Assembly: GCA_036676475.1 (NCBI GenBank) | Contig: JAKFCU010000066.1 | Location: 1-19,378 of the forward strand | Source: LC029 sp036676475 | Lineage (GTDB): Bacteria > Bacillota > Bacilli > Aneurinibacillales > RAOX-1 | Direction: 5' to 3' | DNA length: 19,378 bases | The notes under the pieces: generated by a model | What the model was told of the DNA's origin: nothing | The model's input: only the letters and a program-made list of their open reading frames with translations | The model's database searches: none | Program-made: the position numbers and the translations under genes | In this document: positions 7,180-15,372 of the stretch, piece after piece | Position numbering within the stretch: the first letter of the stretch is position 1 | How the letters are laid out: every line of letters starts with the position of its first letter

Positions 7180-8442
7180 ATGAAATTTTTGCCCAAAGTA
7201 TCTGCGGACGGTGCACTTTTCTACGGTGATAACCTGCCGGTCATGCAGCAATTATTGAACATCGGGTACAAAGAACAATTTGACATGATCTATTTCGACG
7301 GCCCCTTTAACTCCGGTTGGGTGTTTTCCATATATAATGAAGAACTTGAAGAGGAGATCGTTGATCCTTGGAATGAAGCCAAAACGCTTGAACATTTCTA
7401 TCATCCTGATCTTTATCGGGAGAACTATAGGAAGAGGATTATAGCAGCTAAAGAATTGCTGAAGGATCAAGGAATTCTGGTTTTTCATACGTCGCAAAAA
7501 GAGGGTCATTATTTGAAAGTGATCTTGGATGAGGTGTTTGGATCCAGCCATTTTCTTGGTGAGATGATCTGGAAGTTTTCGGATGGACCAGCCTATCAAA
7601 AAGGGCAATTTGGTTTAAACCATGAAACGTTATTTTTTTATGCCAAGACAAAAGACTTTTTTAAACGTCCTGGCATTTCCTTTTCTTCCGTTTGGGATGA
7701 TCTGGGCACGTATGAGCAGATGGGTGCGGAGAATACGTATTATGCCACCCAAAAGCCGGAGAAGCTGATGGAGCGAATTTTACATATGACGACTGAAGAA
7801 CAGGCTTTGGTTGGGGATTTTTACTGTGGCAGCGGAACATTGCCCTATGTCGCTGAAAAAATGAATCGGAGATGGATGGCTAGCGATCATTCCCGGATCT
7901 CGATCCAAACCACACTGAAAAGGCTGGCCGCATTGGGGAAAGAAACTACGGTTCATCATCTCATGGAGGATTTTAATCCGGATTATCTTCAAGGCCAAGA
8001 GTACACGAAACATTCCGATATTCCCTTTTCTTTGGACGAGTTGGAAGGATTGAAGCAAGAAATGAAGGGTTTACCCGTTACCATTAATGCGTATGAGTAT
8101 GCGCCTGACATTGATCTGATCGAGGATGAAAAGCTGAGATACCAGATCATCATGCCATCTGGCACAAGCCAACGTATCATCCATAGACCCGTCCTGGTAA
8201 GAGGAAAGAATGGGCAGCAGTTATATGTCAATAGCCCGAAGGAGTGGATCCAATTTCATTTGAAACACGGAACGATGGAGGAGCAGCATTATGTGATCGA
8301 TGAGGAATCCGTGCAAGAGAGAGTGCAAAGGCTTTTCGCCAAGATCAATGGGAATTGGATTCAATCTCAAACAGAGTATGAAGATCATGATCTGTTAACG
8401 GATATATTTGGTTATTCCTATCGTGTTTCAAAGTTACGCTGA
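7180..8442 (+). CDS. DNA methyltransferase-like protein (N6/N4 family) with altered catalytic motif
   Basis: Resembles beta-type amino-methyltransferases, where the catalytic motif comes before the cofactor motif. Of 420 residues, 37-46 read IYFDGPFNSG, the place of the usual DPPF/DPPY followed by NSG. The first proline is glycine here (D40-G41-P42-F43). TQKP at 190-193 and the S-adenosylmethionine loop DFYCGSGT at 213-220 are well kept. About 150 C-terminal residues after that are unrecognised. The ATG at 7180 is chosen because GAGGTGA lies 8 nt upstream; an earlier in-frame GTG lies inside that ribosome binding site. No restriction gene is nearby. It starts an apparent operon with the dehydrogenase (15-bp gap) and the GGDEF-EAL gene. 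It may be a solitary methyltransferase with changed activity or a DNA-binding protein; activity is not proven by sequence. Confidence 0.82.
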   Translation: MKFLPKVSADGALFYGDNLPVMQQLLNIGYKEQFDMIYFDGPFNSGWVFSIYNEELEEEIVDPWNEAKTLEHFYHPDLYRENYRKRIIAAKELLKDQGILVFHTSQKEGHYLKVILDEVFGSSHFLGEMIWKFSDGPAYQKGQFGLNHETLFFYAKTKDFFKRPGISFSSVWDDLGTYEQMGAENTYYATQKPEKLMERILHMTTEEQALVGDFYCGSGTLPYVAEKMNRRWMASDHSRISIQTTLKRLAALGKETTVHHLMEDFNPDYLQGQEYTKHSDIPFSLDELEGLKQEMKGLPVTINAYEYAPDIDLIEDEKLRYQIIMPSGTSQRIIHRPVLVRGKNGQQLYVNSPKEWIQFHLKHGTMEEQHYVIDEESVQERVQRLFAKINGNWIQSQTEYEDHDLLTDIFGYSYRVSKLR

Positions 8443-8457
8443 GAGAAAGGAGGAATC

Positions 8458-9141
8458 ATGTTGAGGAACAAAGTGGCCTTAGTCATCGGTGGATTAAGAG
8501 GAATTGGAAAGGCTATTAGCGAAGATCTAGTACGTCATGGGTTTACGGTCTATGCAACCACCCGAAATGGAGCGGATCATATGGAGATGATCGGTTTGAT
8601 TCCGGTTCAGATGGACGTCATGAAGGAAGCTGACGTGACAAAGGTGTTCGAGCGTATCGAAGAGCAGCATGAATGCCTCGATCTGCTTGTTAATAATGCT
8701 GGGATTGGGGTATTTAAGCCATTTGAGGAGTTTTCATCCCTAGAGTGGGAAACGATTTTTCAAACCAATGTTCTAGGAGTGTTTCAATGCACCCAAAAGG
8801 CCTTCCCGTTATTAAAGAAAAATGGGGGACGGATCATCAATATAAGTTCTATCGCAACGGAACGAAAGCTCCCCTTTAATGCACTCTATGCGTCCTCGAA
8901 GCATGCCTTGAGAGGTTTTGGCGGAGTGTTGGCAGAAGAGTGGTATCGTTATGGGATTTTGGTGACCAATATTCATTTGGGAGCCACGTATACCGATATT
9001 TGGAAAGGGGTAGAAGGGTTTTCCGCAGAGGATATGCTTCACGTGGATGATGTTGCACGAGTAGTCTCTTTTATTTCGACGACTCCATTGCATGTCCGAA
9101 TCGATGATATGACCGTGACCCCTCCCAAAGGAGTACTGTAA
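8458..9141 (+). CDS. Short-chain dehydrogenase/reductase
   Basis: NAD(P)H-dependent oxidoreductase of 227 residues with the classical set: nucleotide loop GGLRGIG at 11-17, NNAG at 79-82, catalytic S130/S131 region (ISSIA), and YASSK with Y144 and K148. The substrate is not predictable. GGAGG lies 4-5 nt before the ATG. The stop codon TAA abuts the ATG of the GGDEF-EAL gene with no gap, and AAAGGAG for that gene lies inside this one, so translation is likely coupled. Being encoded between a methyltransferase-like gene and a c-di-GMP enzyme gives no direct hint of its role. Confidence 0.92.
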   Translation: MLRNKVALVIGGLRGIGKAISEDLVRHGFTVYATTRNGADHMEMIGLIPVQMDVMKEADVTKVFERIEEQHECLDLLVNNAGIGVFKPFEEFSSLEWETIFQTNVLGVFQCTQKAFPLLKKNGGRIINISSIATERKLPFNALYASSKHALRGFGGVLAEEWYRYGILVTNIHLGATYTDIWKGVEGFSAEDMLHVDDVARVVSFISTTPLHVRIDDMTVTPPKGVL

Positions 9142-11679
9142 ATGTCCCTGAAAAAGAAGCTTGCCATTATTTTTTCTTTCATTGTAACCAATGTTTTAGT
9201 GCTGAATAATACCTTGTTTTATTTTTATACTCGAGATCTTTTGCAGAAGGATCAAGTCAAGCAAATGGAGTTGTTGGCAAAGGAGATTAGTATTTCGGTT
9301 GAACATACACAATATGGAGCAGGCTATGTAGAGGATCTCATCGGGGAAAAGCTGCGCATCGCCGCCTTGGCTGCACAGTATGCACTCAATCCGGATATTG
9401 ATAAAGTGACGAACGAGGAACTCGTATCGTTAAGCCAAAAGCTGGGGGTTTCCTACATTACGCTCATGGTGCAGGAAGAAGATGATATTCGCGGTGTGAA
9501 GTCTTCTGATCCGAAAGAACGGGATTTAAGCACGAAAGAATGGGGATATTGGCATACCGCCTTCCAACAGTTGTTTTCCAATAAAAAGGTAACCATTCCC
9601 GAGGGACAGAAGTTGGAAAATTACTGGTCGGGTCCGCTGAACGTGTCTACCTCTGATCCGAATCATGTGGATAAATGGGGCTACTATTATGATGGGACGA
9701 CGAATTATATCATTAGTCCTTATATGAGAGATGATCAGATCATGGATTTTAAGGCTCAGATTGGACCAGATGCCATTGTCAGTAAAACCTTGCTTCAGAA
9801 TGAGGCTTTGTTAGCCATTACAGGCTTTAATCCGAAGGCATTTGGGTACCCTCCTATTTATACGGAGCAGAATGGACAAAAATTCATTGAGCTGTCCAAT
9901 CAAGAGATTCAGTTTGGGAAATATGAGTATCAGGATGAGAAAGATGTTTCGGCCGTAAGAACAGCCATAGAGTCCGGTCAGGCTGTTAGTTTTATGAGCG
10001 AGTCCCACGATTTTAAAGTTATGAAGAGCTTTATCCCTGTCCCTGCAGAACAACCTTATGTGATTGGAATCGTAACCGATTATAAGATTATTGATGAAGT
10101 GCTGGACAAACAGCTATTCAACAGCCTTGTCATTTCTATTATTGTTTTATTCTTGGTGTTTTTCTTAAGTTATTTCTTGGCGGCGTATATCGTAAGACCT
10201 TTACACAGGATCCTGCAAAAGGTAAATGAAATCGCGGCAGGAAATATTGGTGCACAGGTCCAGGTCGTTAGCAAGGATGAACTGGGCTTGCTTTCTAATC
10301 GGATTAATACGATGTCTTTAAATCTTTTACGCTATACCAATGAACTGAAGGAAAAGAATCAAGAGATTGAGGATCACGCCTATTATGACTTTTTGACCGG
10401 ATTGCCGAATCTGAGATTGTTCAATAAGATGGCATCTGATTTTGCCAAAATGGATAATAAGAAACCGATAGCCATATTGTTTTTAGATTTAGATCGATTT
10501 AAATTTGTCAATGATATGCTGGGGCATTCAGCTGGAGATTTTATTCTAAAGGCAGCTTCTGACCGGGTGAGAGACCTTTTAGAACAAGACCAAACGATAT
10601 CCCGAATTGGTGGGGATGAGTTTATTTTGTTGTTGCCGAATACAGATAATGATGGTGCTAAGAGTATCGCAGAAGAGATATTGGAAGAATTTGAGAAACC
10701 CATTGTTTTTAAGGGAAATGAGTTTTTTATTACGGCAAGCTTAGGAATTAGTTTGTATCCTAGGGATAGCGAAGATGTGGAAGATGTGATTAAAAATGCG
10801 GATATTGCCATGTACCGCGCCAAAGAGCAAGGAAGGAATAACTATCAATTTTACTCTTCTGACATGAATGAAGTAATCCAAAGAAAAGCTGTTTTGGAAA
10901 AAGAGATGCGAAAAGCTTTGGAACGGGATGAGTTTGTGCTGCATTATCAACCTCAAATTAATATCCAGTCGGGGATCCTCGTGGGAAATGAAGCACTTAT
11001 TCGCTGGTATCATCCGGAATTGGGCATGATATCGCCGCTTGAATTTATTCCGTTGGCTGAAGAGACTGGCTTTATCAATATGCTGGGGGAATGGATTCTT
11101 CGGACGGCTTGTAAACAGAATAAACAATGGCATGATGCAGGGTTCCCTACCCTGAAAGTATCTGTTAATCTGTCTATGCGCCAGTTCCAGCAAGCAAATT
11201 TACTTGAGCTAGTCACGGAAATCCTTCAAGAGACAGGACTTGAGCCACAGTATTTGGAATTAGAAATTACAGAGAGCATTGCCATGTTTAATGAAGATCA
11301 TGTCATTTCCAAACTTCAGGCTCTGAAAAACACCGGAATAAAGATTGCTATTGATGATTTTGGGACAGGATACTCTTCCTTGAGCTATCTCAAAAAGTTC
11401 CCAATCGATAACCTGAAAATTGATAAATCCTTTGTAAGGGACATAAGCCATAATTCCGATGATGCGATGATTATCAGCACCATTATTGCTATGGCTCGCC
11501 AGCTCAAGGTAAACGTCATTGCCGAAGGTGTGGAAACAGAGGAACAGTTGGAATTCCTTCGTGAACAAAATTGCCATAAGGTTCAGGGATATTTGTTCAG
11601 TAAGCCTTTATCTGTAGAACAGTTCAATATGTTATTTAACGGAATTCAGGAAGCCGCTATGGCTAAAATTAAAGGTTAA
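9142..11679 (+). CDS. Membrane-bound GGDEF-EAL protein (c-di-GMP synthesis/breakdown)
   Basis: Cyclic di-GMP enzyme of 845 residues. An N-terminal membrane helix (8-30) is followed by an extracellular sensor of about 290 residues (31-325, Cache-like size but not firmly recognised). A second membrane helix (328-351), a HAMP linker (352-400), GGDEF domain (about 410-575) and EAL domain (about 585-835) follow. The cyclase signature is intact (RIGGDEF, GGDEF at 490-494). The inhibitory RxxD site is not: the position reads LEQD. The phosphodiesterase motifs are intact: EALIRW (617-622), NLSMRQF, ELEITES, DDFGTGYSSL (738-747), IDKSF, AEGVETEEQ and QGYLFSKP. Net activity cannot be judged from sequence. 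It is the last gene of the operon and is followed by a terminator. Confidence 0.95.
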   Translation: MSLKKKLAIIFSFIVTNVLVLNNTLFYFYTRDLLQKDQVKQMELLAKEISISVEHTQYGAGYVEDLIGEKLRIAALAAQYALNPDIDKVTNEELVSLSQKLGVSYITLMVQEEDDIRGVKSSDPKERDLSTKEWGYWHTAFQQLFSNKKVTIPEGQKLENYWSGPLNVSTSDPNHVDKWGYYYDGTTNYIISPYMRDDQIMDFKAQIGPDAIVSKTLLQNEALLAITGFNPKAFGYPPIYTEQNGQKFIELSNQEIQFGKYEYQDEKDVSAVRTAIESGQAVSFMSESHDFKVMKSFIPVPAEQPYVIGIVTDYKIIDEVLDKQLFNSLVISIIVLFLVFFLSYFLAAYIVRPLHRILQKVNEIAAGNIGAQVQVVSKDELGLLSNRINTMSLNLLRYTNELKEKNQEIEDHAYYDFLTGLPNLRLFNKMASDFAKMDNKKPIAILFLDLDRFKFVNDMLGHSAGDFILKAASDRVRDLLEQDQTISRIGGDEFILLLPNTDNDGAKSIAEEILEEFEKPIVFKGNEFFITASLGISLYPRDSEDVEDVIKNADIAMYRAKEQGRNNYQFYSSDMNEVIQRKAVLEKEMRKALERDEFVLHYQPQINIQSGILVGNEALIRWYHPELGMISPLEFIPLAEETGFINMLGEWILRTACKQNKQWHDAGFPTLKVSVNLSMRQFQQANLLELVTEILQETGLEPQYLELEITESIAMFNEDHVISKLQALKNTGIKIAIDDFGTGYSSLSYLKKFPIDNLKIDKSFVRDISHNSDDAMIISTIIAMARQLKVNVIAEGVETEEQLEFLREQNCHKVQGYLFSKPLSVEQFNMLFNGIQEAAMAKIKG

Positions 11680-11687
11680 CGCGAAAC

Positions 11688-11730
11688 AATCCCTTACCCC
11701 TGACTCATTGGATGGAGTAAGGGATTTTCT
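11688..11730 (+). terminator. Intrinsic terminator of the methyltransferase-SDR-GGDEF-EAL operon
   Basis: AATCCCTTAC (11688-11697) pairs perfectly with GTAAGGGATT (11717-11726), followed by TTCTTT. Confidence 0.88.
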
Positions 11731-11797
11731 TTAAATATAGGCCAAAAGTCCTAAAGGAATTTGTCGAAATTAACCGAATATACTTCGGAGGGAAGAA

Positions 11798-11821
11798 ATG
11801 TTAAATTTATCTAGAATTTGA
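11798..11821 (+). CDS. Possible seven-codon leader ORF
   Basis: ATG-TTA-AAT-TTA-TCT-AGA-ATT-TGA with GGAGGG about 5 nt upstream. It ends 28 bp before the GTG of the PTPS-like gene. It could be a leader peptide or chance. Confidence 0.2.
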   Translation: MLNLSRI

Positions 11822-11849
11822 TTTTAGCTGGATGAATGGAGGTGTGGAT

Positions 11850-12656
11850 GTGATTGTTCAATTGATGAGGAAGGTGGACTTTTCATCTGCTCATTTTTAT
11901 CGTATCTCCTCGTGGAGTGAGGAACAAAATCAGCGTGTTTTCGGCCTTTGCAGCAATCCCTACGGCCATGGCCATGATTATCGCCTTGAGGTGACGATTA
12001 GCGGGGAATTAGATATGAAGTCTGGGATTGTTGTCAATATCACAGACGTGAATCAAGTGGTAAAGGGGCTAATAGAGAAAGAGTTTGATGGCAAGTTCCT
12101 CAATTGGGAACATCCTTACTTTGAAACGGTGGTTCCCACTACAGAAAACATAGTGAACTATATATGGAAGACACTTGAGGATCAATTCACTCCGCACCGA
12201 TTGAAAAAGCTTCGTTTATGGGAGAACCCATTCTTGTACTCAGAAAAGGAGGCAGGATCATTGATTCAATTCACAAGAAAATATCATTTCTGTTCGGCTC
12301 ACCGACTTCATAGTGAACAGTTAAGTGACGAAGAAAACCGGGAAATCTTTGGGAAATGCAACAACCCGTATGGCCATGGACACAACTACTACTTAGATGT
12401 CAGTGTTCAAGGAGAAATTGACCCAGTGACCGGCATGGTCATGAATATGGCTGAGCTGGATGAAATCGTCCATCGTGAGGTAATCAGCAAACTGGATCAC
12501 AAGCATCTTAATCTTGAGGTGCCTGAGCTGAAGGAACTCAATCCCACATCAGAAGTCGTGGCCATGGTCATCTACAACATGTTGTCCCCACATCTGCCAA
12601 AGCTTCACAAAGTCGGACTTTGGGAGACCGAAAAGAACTACTTTGAGTATAGCTAA
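11850..12656 (+). CDS. Tandem two-domain 6-pyruvoyl-tetrahydropterin synthase/QueD-like protein
   Basis: PTPS/QueD enzymes act on dihydroneopterin triphosphate for pterin or queuosine synthesis. They are normally single-domain (about 120-140 residues) and assemble as multimers. Here one 268-residue chain holds two copies. Domain 1 (about 1-133) has zinc ligands H15, H40 and H42 and C34 in GLCSNPYGHGH. Domain 2 (about 138-268) has H151, H176 and H178 and C170 in GKCNNPYGHGH. Domain 2 keeps the catalytic DHKHLN (216-221). Domain 1 reads DGKFLN (80-85), losing the His of the Asp-His pair, so it may be weak or inactive. GTG at 11850 is chosen because GGAGG lies 7 nt upstream; the earlier ATG at 11832 lies before that site. 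No other queuosine or folate gene is nearby. Its exact reaction is open. Confidence 0.88.
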   Translation: MIVQLMRKVDFSSAHFYRISSWSEEQNQRVFGLCSNPYGHGHDYRLEVTISGELDMKSGIVVNITDVNQVVKGLIEKEFDGKFLNWEHPYFETVVPTTENIVNYIWKTLEDQFTPHRLKKLRLWENPFLYSEKEAGSLIQFTRKYHFCSAHRLHSEQLSDEENREIFGKCNNPYGHGHNYYLDVSVQGEIDPVTGMVMNMAELDEIVHREVISKLDHKHLNLEVPELKELNPTSEVVAMVIYNMLSPHLPKLHKVGLWETEKNYFEYS

Positions 12657-12731
12657 GTGCCTGTCAAGATCTCTTCTGCGTAAGCAAGGAGAGGATGGTG
12701 CCTCTTGGTGCACCACCCGAGTTTTGTCGAA
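12657..12731 (+). repeat. 75-nt foldable intergenic repeat, copy A
   Basis: Starts GTGCCTGTCAAGA directly after the PTPS-like stop codon and ends TTTTGTCGAA. It folds into one long arm: GTGC/GCAC, CAAGA/TCTTG, CTCTTC/GGAGAG, TGC/GCA, capped by a GTAA (GNRA) loop. About 87% identical to copy B (10 differences in 75). It resembles REP-like elements spread by RAYT transposases in Bacillales; that link is inference. Confidence 0.75.
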
Positions 12732-12732
12732 T

Positions 12733-12773
12733 AAAATGCCCGATGATCCATCATGGAGATCGGGCATTTTTGT
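12733..12773 (+). terminator. Intrinsic terminator after repeat copy A
   Basis: AAAATGCCCGAT pairs with ATCGGGCATTTT, with an inner CCA/TGG pairing, followed by more T. The inverted A- and T-runs let it work in both directions. Confidence 0.88.
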
Positions 12774-12902
12774 GTTTATGGGTTTAACATCTTCAAATTC
12801 TTGTTCTGTAGTGTAACAGGTATAGACGGGCTGGTGAAGGAATATGGATGAATATATGCTGAAAATCGGTGTCAAATTGAACGGAAAGGAGAAGAGAAGG
12901 GA

Positions 12903-13715
12903 ATGTCTATGGAAAGCCAAAATAAAGACGTCATAATAGACTCATGGGAACAGCTGCAAAAAGTATTGTTTGAAGATTCTTATAATGCAGAAAAACAATG
13001 GGGAAGGTACCGTTCACCCTATGCCTATCGTGGGTTAAGTGATAAATCCTATGAATTGAAAACGAGTTTGGTTAGACTCGGTGGCAATTACCATGAATTA
13101 GAAAGCCATATTCTCCGGAATTTCAAGAAATATACCAGCAGGCAAATTAAAGAAGGGACCGTGTGGGAATTACTGGCGGTTGCTCAACATCATGGGTTGC
13201 CTACCCGGTTGCTGGATTGGACCTTTTCTCCCTATGTTGCTCTCCATTTTGCAACAGAGGATACGTTGAAGTTTGATAAAGACGGGATAGTTTGGTGTAT
13301 AGATATTCATAAAATAAATGAAAAGCTGCCATTACAATTTAAGGGAATATTAGATAAAGAGGGTGCCTATCTTTTTACCGTCGACATCCTTCGTGAAATT
13401 GGCAGTTTAGCAGAATTTGATAAATATCGGGATTTGCATAACAGGGACTTTTCGCTATTTTTTGAACCTCCATCACTTACGGACAGGATCATTAACCAGT
13501 ATGGTTGCTTTTCCATCATGTCTAATAATAGAGGGATATTAAATCAATTTATTAAAGGGGAACCCAAGCTGTATAAAAAAATCATCATTCCATCTAATCT
13601 TAAATGGGAAATAAGAGATAAATTGGATCAGGCTAATATTAATGAAAGAATTCTTTTTCCCGGTTTAGAGGGTATAAGCAAATGGCTGAAGCGATATTAT
13701 AGTCCGAAATCGTGA
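12903..13715 (+). CDS. FRG-domain protein
   Basis: Soluble 270-residue protein with the FRG domain signatures: YAYRGLSDKSYELKTSLVR at 40-58, AQHHGLPTRLLDWT at 94-107 with SPYVALHFA after it, and LFFEPPSLTDRIINQYGCFS at 185-204. No membrane helix or second domain. The molecular role of FRG proteins is not established; they turn up in accessory regions. ATG at 12903 has a purine-rich GGAGAAGAGAAGGG upstream; ATG at 12909 is also possible. The gene sits between direct copies A and B of the 75-nt repeat, each lying just after a stop codon, so it may be a unit carried or bounded by these repeats. Confidence 0.85.
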   Translation: MSMESQNKDVIIDSWEQLQKVLFEDSYNAEKQWGRYRSPYAYRGLSDKSYELKTSLVRLGGNYHELESHILRNFKKYTSRQIKEGTVWELLAVAQHHGLPTRLLDWTFSPYVALHFATEDTLKFDKDGIVWCIDIHKINEKLPLQFKGILDKEGAYLFTVDILREIGSLAEFDKYRDLHNRDFSLFFEPPSLTDRIINQYGCFSIMSNNRGILNQFIKGEPKLYKKIIIPSNLKWEIRDKLDQANINERILFPGLEGISKWLKRYYSPKS

Positions 13716-13717
13716 GA

Positions 13718-13792
13718 GTGCCTGCCAAGACCTCTTCAGCGTAAGCCAGAAGAGGATTGTGCCTCTTGGTGCACCGTGCGAATTTTGTCGAA
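13718..13792 (+). repeat. 75-nt foldable intergenic repeat, copy B
   Basis: Same length and orientation as copy A, two bases after the FRG-gene stop codon. Stem changes keep pairing: CTCTTC pairs with GAAGAG here and with GGAGAG (one G-U) in copy A. GCGTAAGC still forms the GTAA loop. The sequence after it (CCTG...CCATGG...CAGG, about 13800-13840) looks like a decayed terminator. Confidence 0.72.
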
Positions 13793-13898
13793 CGAGAAAA
13801 ACCTGATCTTTGGTCTTTTCATCATCCATGGAGCAGGGGTCATCGTTGTTGTGAATTTAGAATTATTTTATTTTATGTGCATCATTGGTAGAATCGTG

Positions 13899-13928
13899 CT
13901 GACAGATACACACAAGGTAAATTATACT
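13899..13928 (+). promoter_or_regulatory. Likely promoter of the GAF-HD-GYP gene
   Basis: CTGACA (13899-13904), 18-bp spacer, TATACT (13923-13928). It would start transcription near 13935, leaving a 5' leader of about 90 nt in which no known riboswitch was recognised. Confidence 0.45.
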
Positions 13929-14024
13929 ATAATTAGGTGAAAGGTCTTATTATTTTCAGCGTAGTCACGATTCGTTATATCACTGACTTGGTGAATGAAT
14001 AATCAAGCAAGAGGTGACATGGAT

Positions 14025-15137
14025 TTGGAGCAAAATGAATTATCGCCGGAACAGATTTTGCGTGTGATCTTTTCCTATGCGGCGAAGATTGCGAATGAAA
14101 AAAAATTGGATCAGCTTCTTCTATTCATGGCTGATATGGGAAGAGAGCTCATTTTGGCTGACCGTTGTACGGTATGGCTGATTGACGATAAGAACAAACA
14201 ATTATGGACAAAAGTAGCTCATGGGGTCGAGGAGATTAGAGTTCCGTTGGGGACCGGTTTAGTAGGGTATTCTATTGAAAATCAGGAGGCTGTGATCATA
14301 GAGGATGCTTACGAGGATCGCCGCTTCAACCCAGAGGTAGATAGATCCACAGGGTATATCACCAAATCAGTCTTGGTCATTCCTTTCGAAAGTAACAGTG
14401 GAGTGATCATGGGGGCTTATCAAGCGGTCAATAAAAAGACCAGCAGCGGTGTGTTTTCCAAGAAGGACTTGGAACACCTGACGCTAGCTGCTTCCTATGC
14501 AGGCAAATCCCTGGAAGCGGCCATTTTAAATCGGGAGATAGAAGAAACGCAAAAAGAAATCATCCTTACCATGGGTGAAATTGGGGAAAGCCGTTCGAAG
14601 GAAACGGGTTTCCATGTGAAAAGAGTTGCCGAGTATTCTTATTTATTGGCTTTAAAATATGGATTGAGTCAACAGGACGCAGAGCTGTTAAAGATGGTAT
14701 CTCCCATGCATGATATCGGTAAGGTTGCTATTCCCGATGCTATTCTCCAGAAGCCAGGAAGATTAACAGAAGAGGAATTCGCAGTGATGATGACTCATTC
14801 TGAGATAGGATATCAACTTCTAAATAATTCATCGCGTCATCTATTGAAGTCTGCAGCGATAGTGGCGCATGAACATCATGAGAAATGGAATGGGAAGGGT
14901 TATCCGAATGGGCTTAAGGGTGAAGAGATCCATATCTTTGCACGAATAACTGCCATTGCCGACGTTTTTGACGCACTGGGAAGCAACAGAGTCTATAAGC
15001 CAGCATGGGAGTTAAATAGAATCATAGAATTGTTTAAGGAGGAAAGGGGTCAGCATTTTGATCCTCAGCTAGTCGATCTCTTCATTGAAAATACTGAACA
15101 ATTCTGGGAAATCAGAAATGCTTATTGTGACCATTAG
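14025..15137 (+). CDS. GAF-HD-GYP protein, probable c-di-GMP phosphodiesterase
   Basis: Hydrolyses cyclic di-GMP (some members act on related dinucleotides). About 370 residues, cytoplasmic, no membrane helix. A GAF sensor domain (about 20-165; GTGLVGYSIENQEAVIIEDA region) precedes the HD-GYP domain (about 175-360). The latter has H197 in TGFHVKRVAEYS, the HD pair in MHDIGKVAIPDAIL (H229, D230), H258 in THSEIG, AHEHHEKWNGKGYPNGL (H282, H284, H285; GYP 292-294) and ADVFDAL (D313). All expected metal ligands are present, so activity is likely. TTG at 14025 has GAGGTGA 7 nt upstream; ATG codons at 14019 and 13995 are in frame but poorly spaced from a ribosome binding site. The start is thus uncertain by up to 10 codons. 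No PilZ or cyclase gene is fused. Confidence 0.92.
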   Translation: MEQNELSPEQILRVIFSYAAKIANEKKLDQLLLFMADMGRELILADRCTVWLIDDKNKQLWTKVAHGVEEIRVPLGTGLVGYSIENQEAVIIEDAYEDRRFNPEVDRSTGYITKSVLVIPFESNSGVIMGAYQAVNKKTSSGVFSKKDLEHLTLAASYAGKSLEAAILNREIEETQKEIILTMGEIGESRSKETGFHVKRVAEYSYLLALKYGLSQQDAELLKMVSPMHDIGKVAIPDAILQKPGRLTEEEFAVMMTHSEIGYQLLNNSSRHLLKSAAIVAHEHHEKWNGKGYPNGLKGEEIHIFARITAIADVFDALGSNRVYKPAWELNRIIELFKEERGQHFDPQLVDLFIENTEQFWEIRNAYCDH

Positions 15138-15289
15138 ATGGTTGAGCTGACAGAAACTCGATGATATTTTAAAAATAAATTTAGGACAAAAGATAGAAAT
15201 CTCAATAGAGGGATGATAGCATTTTTTTATTTCATAAGGTGAGTTACCGCATCGTTCGGATCGCTGTGAACGAGCAGATCGGAAGTAGA

Positions 15290-15316
15290 GTGCCTGTCAC
15301 CACCCGAATTATGTCG
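15290..15316 (+). repeat. Short relative of the 75-nt repeat (hairpin insert absent)
   Basis: GTGCCTGTCACC followed by ACCCGAATTATGTCG. This equals the two ends of copies A/B without the internal arm, leaving a small GTG-CCTGT-CAC hairpin. It lies in the gap between the HD-GYP gene and the repeat-protein gene. Confidence 0.6.
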
Positions 15317-15372
15317 TTAGCTTTCCGTATATTATTAGGTTAGGAAGAATAATCCAAATGGGAGGTACTATT

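Noticed and set aside
7180..8442. Restriction-modification system
   Set aside because: No restriction or specificity gene nearby; neighbours are an SDR and a c-di-GMP enzyme.
12903..13715. FRG protein as a proven phage-defence or toxin gene
   Set aside because: Only the domain is visible; no partner gene or catalytic evidence supports a defence role.
15276..15285. AGATCGGAAG, which resembles a sequencing adapter start
   Set aside because: Only ten bases match and the following bases (TAGAG) differ from the adapter; chance is likely.
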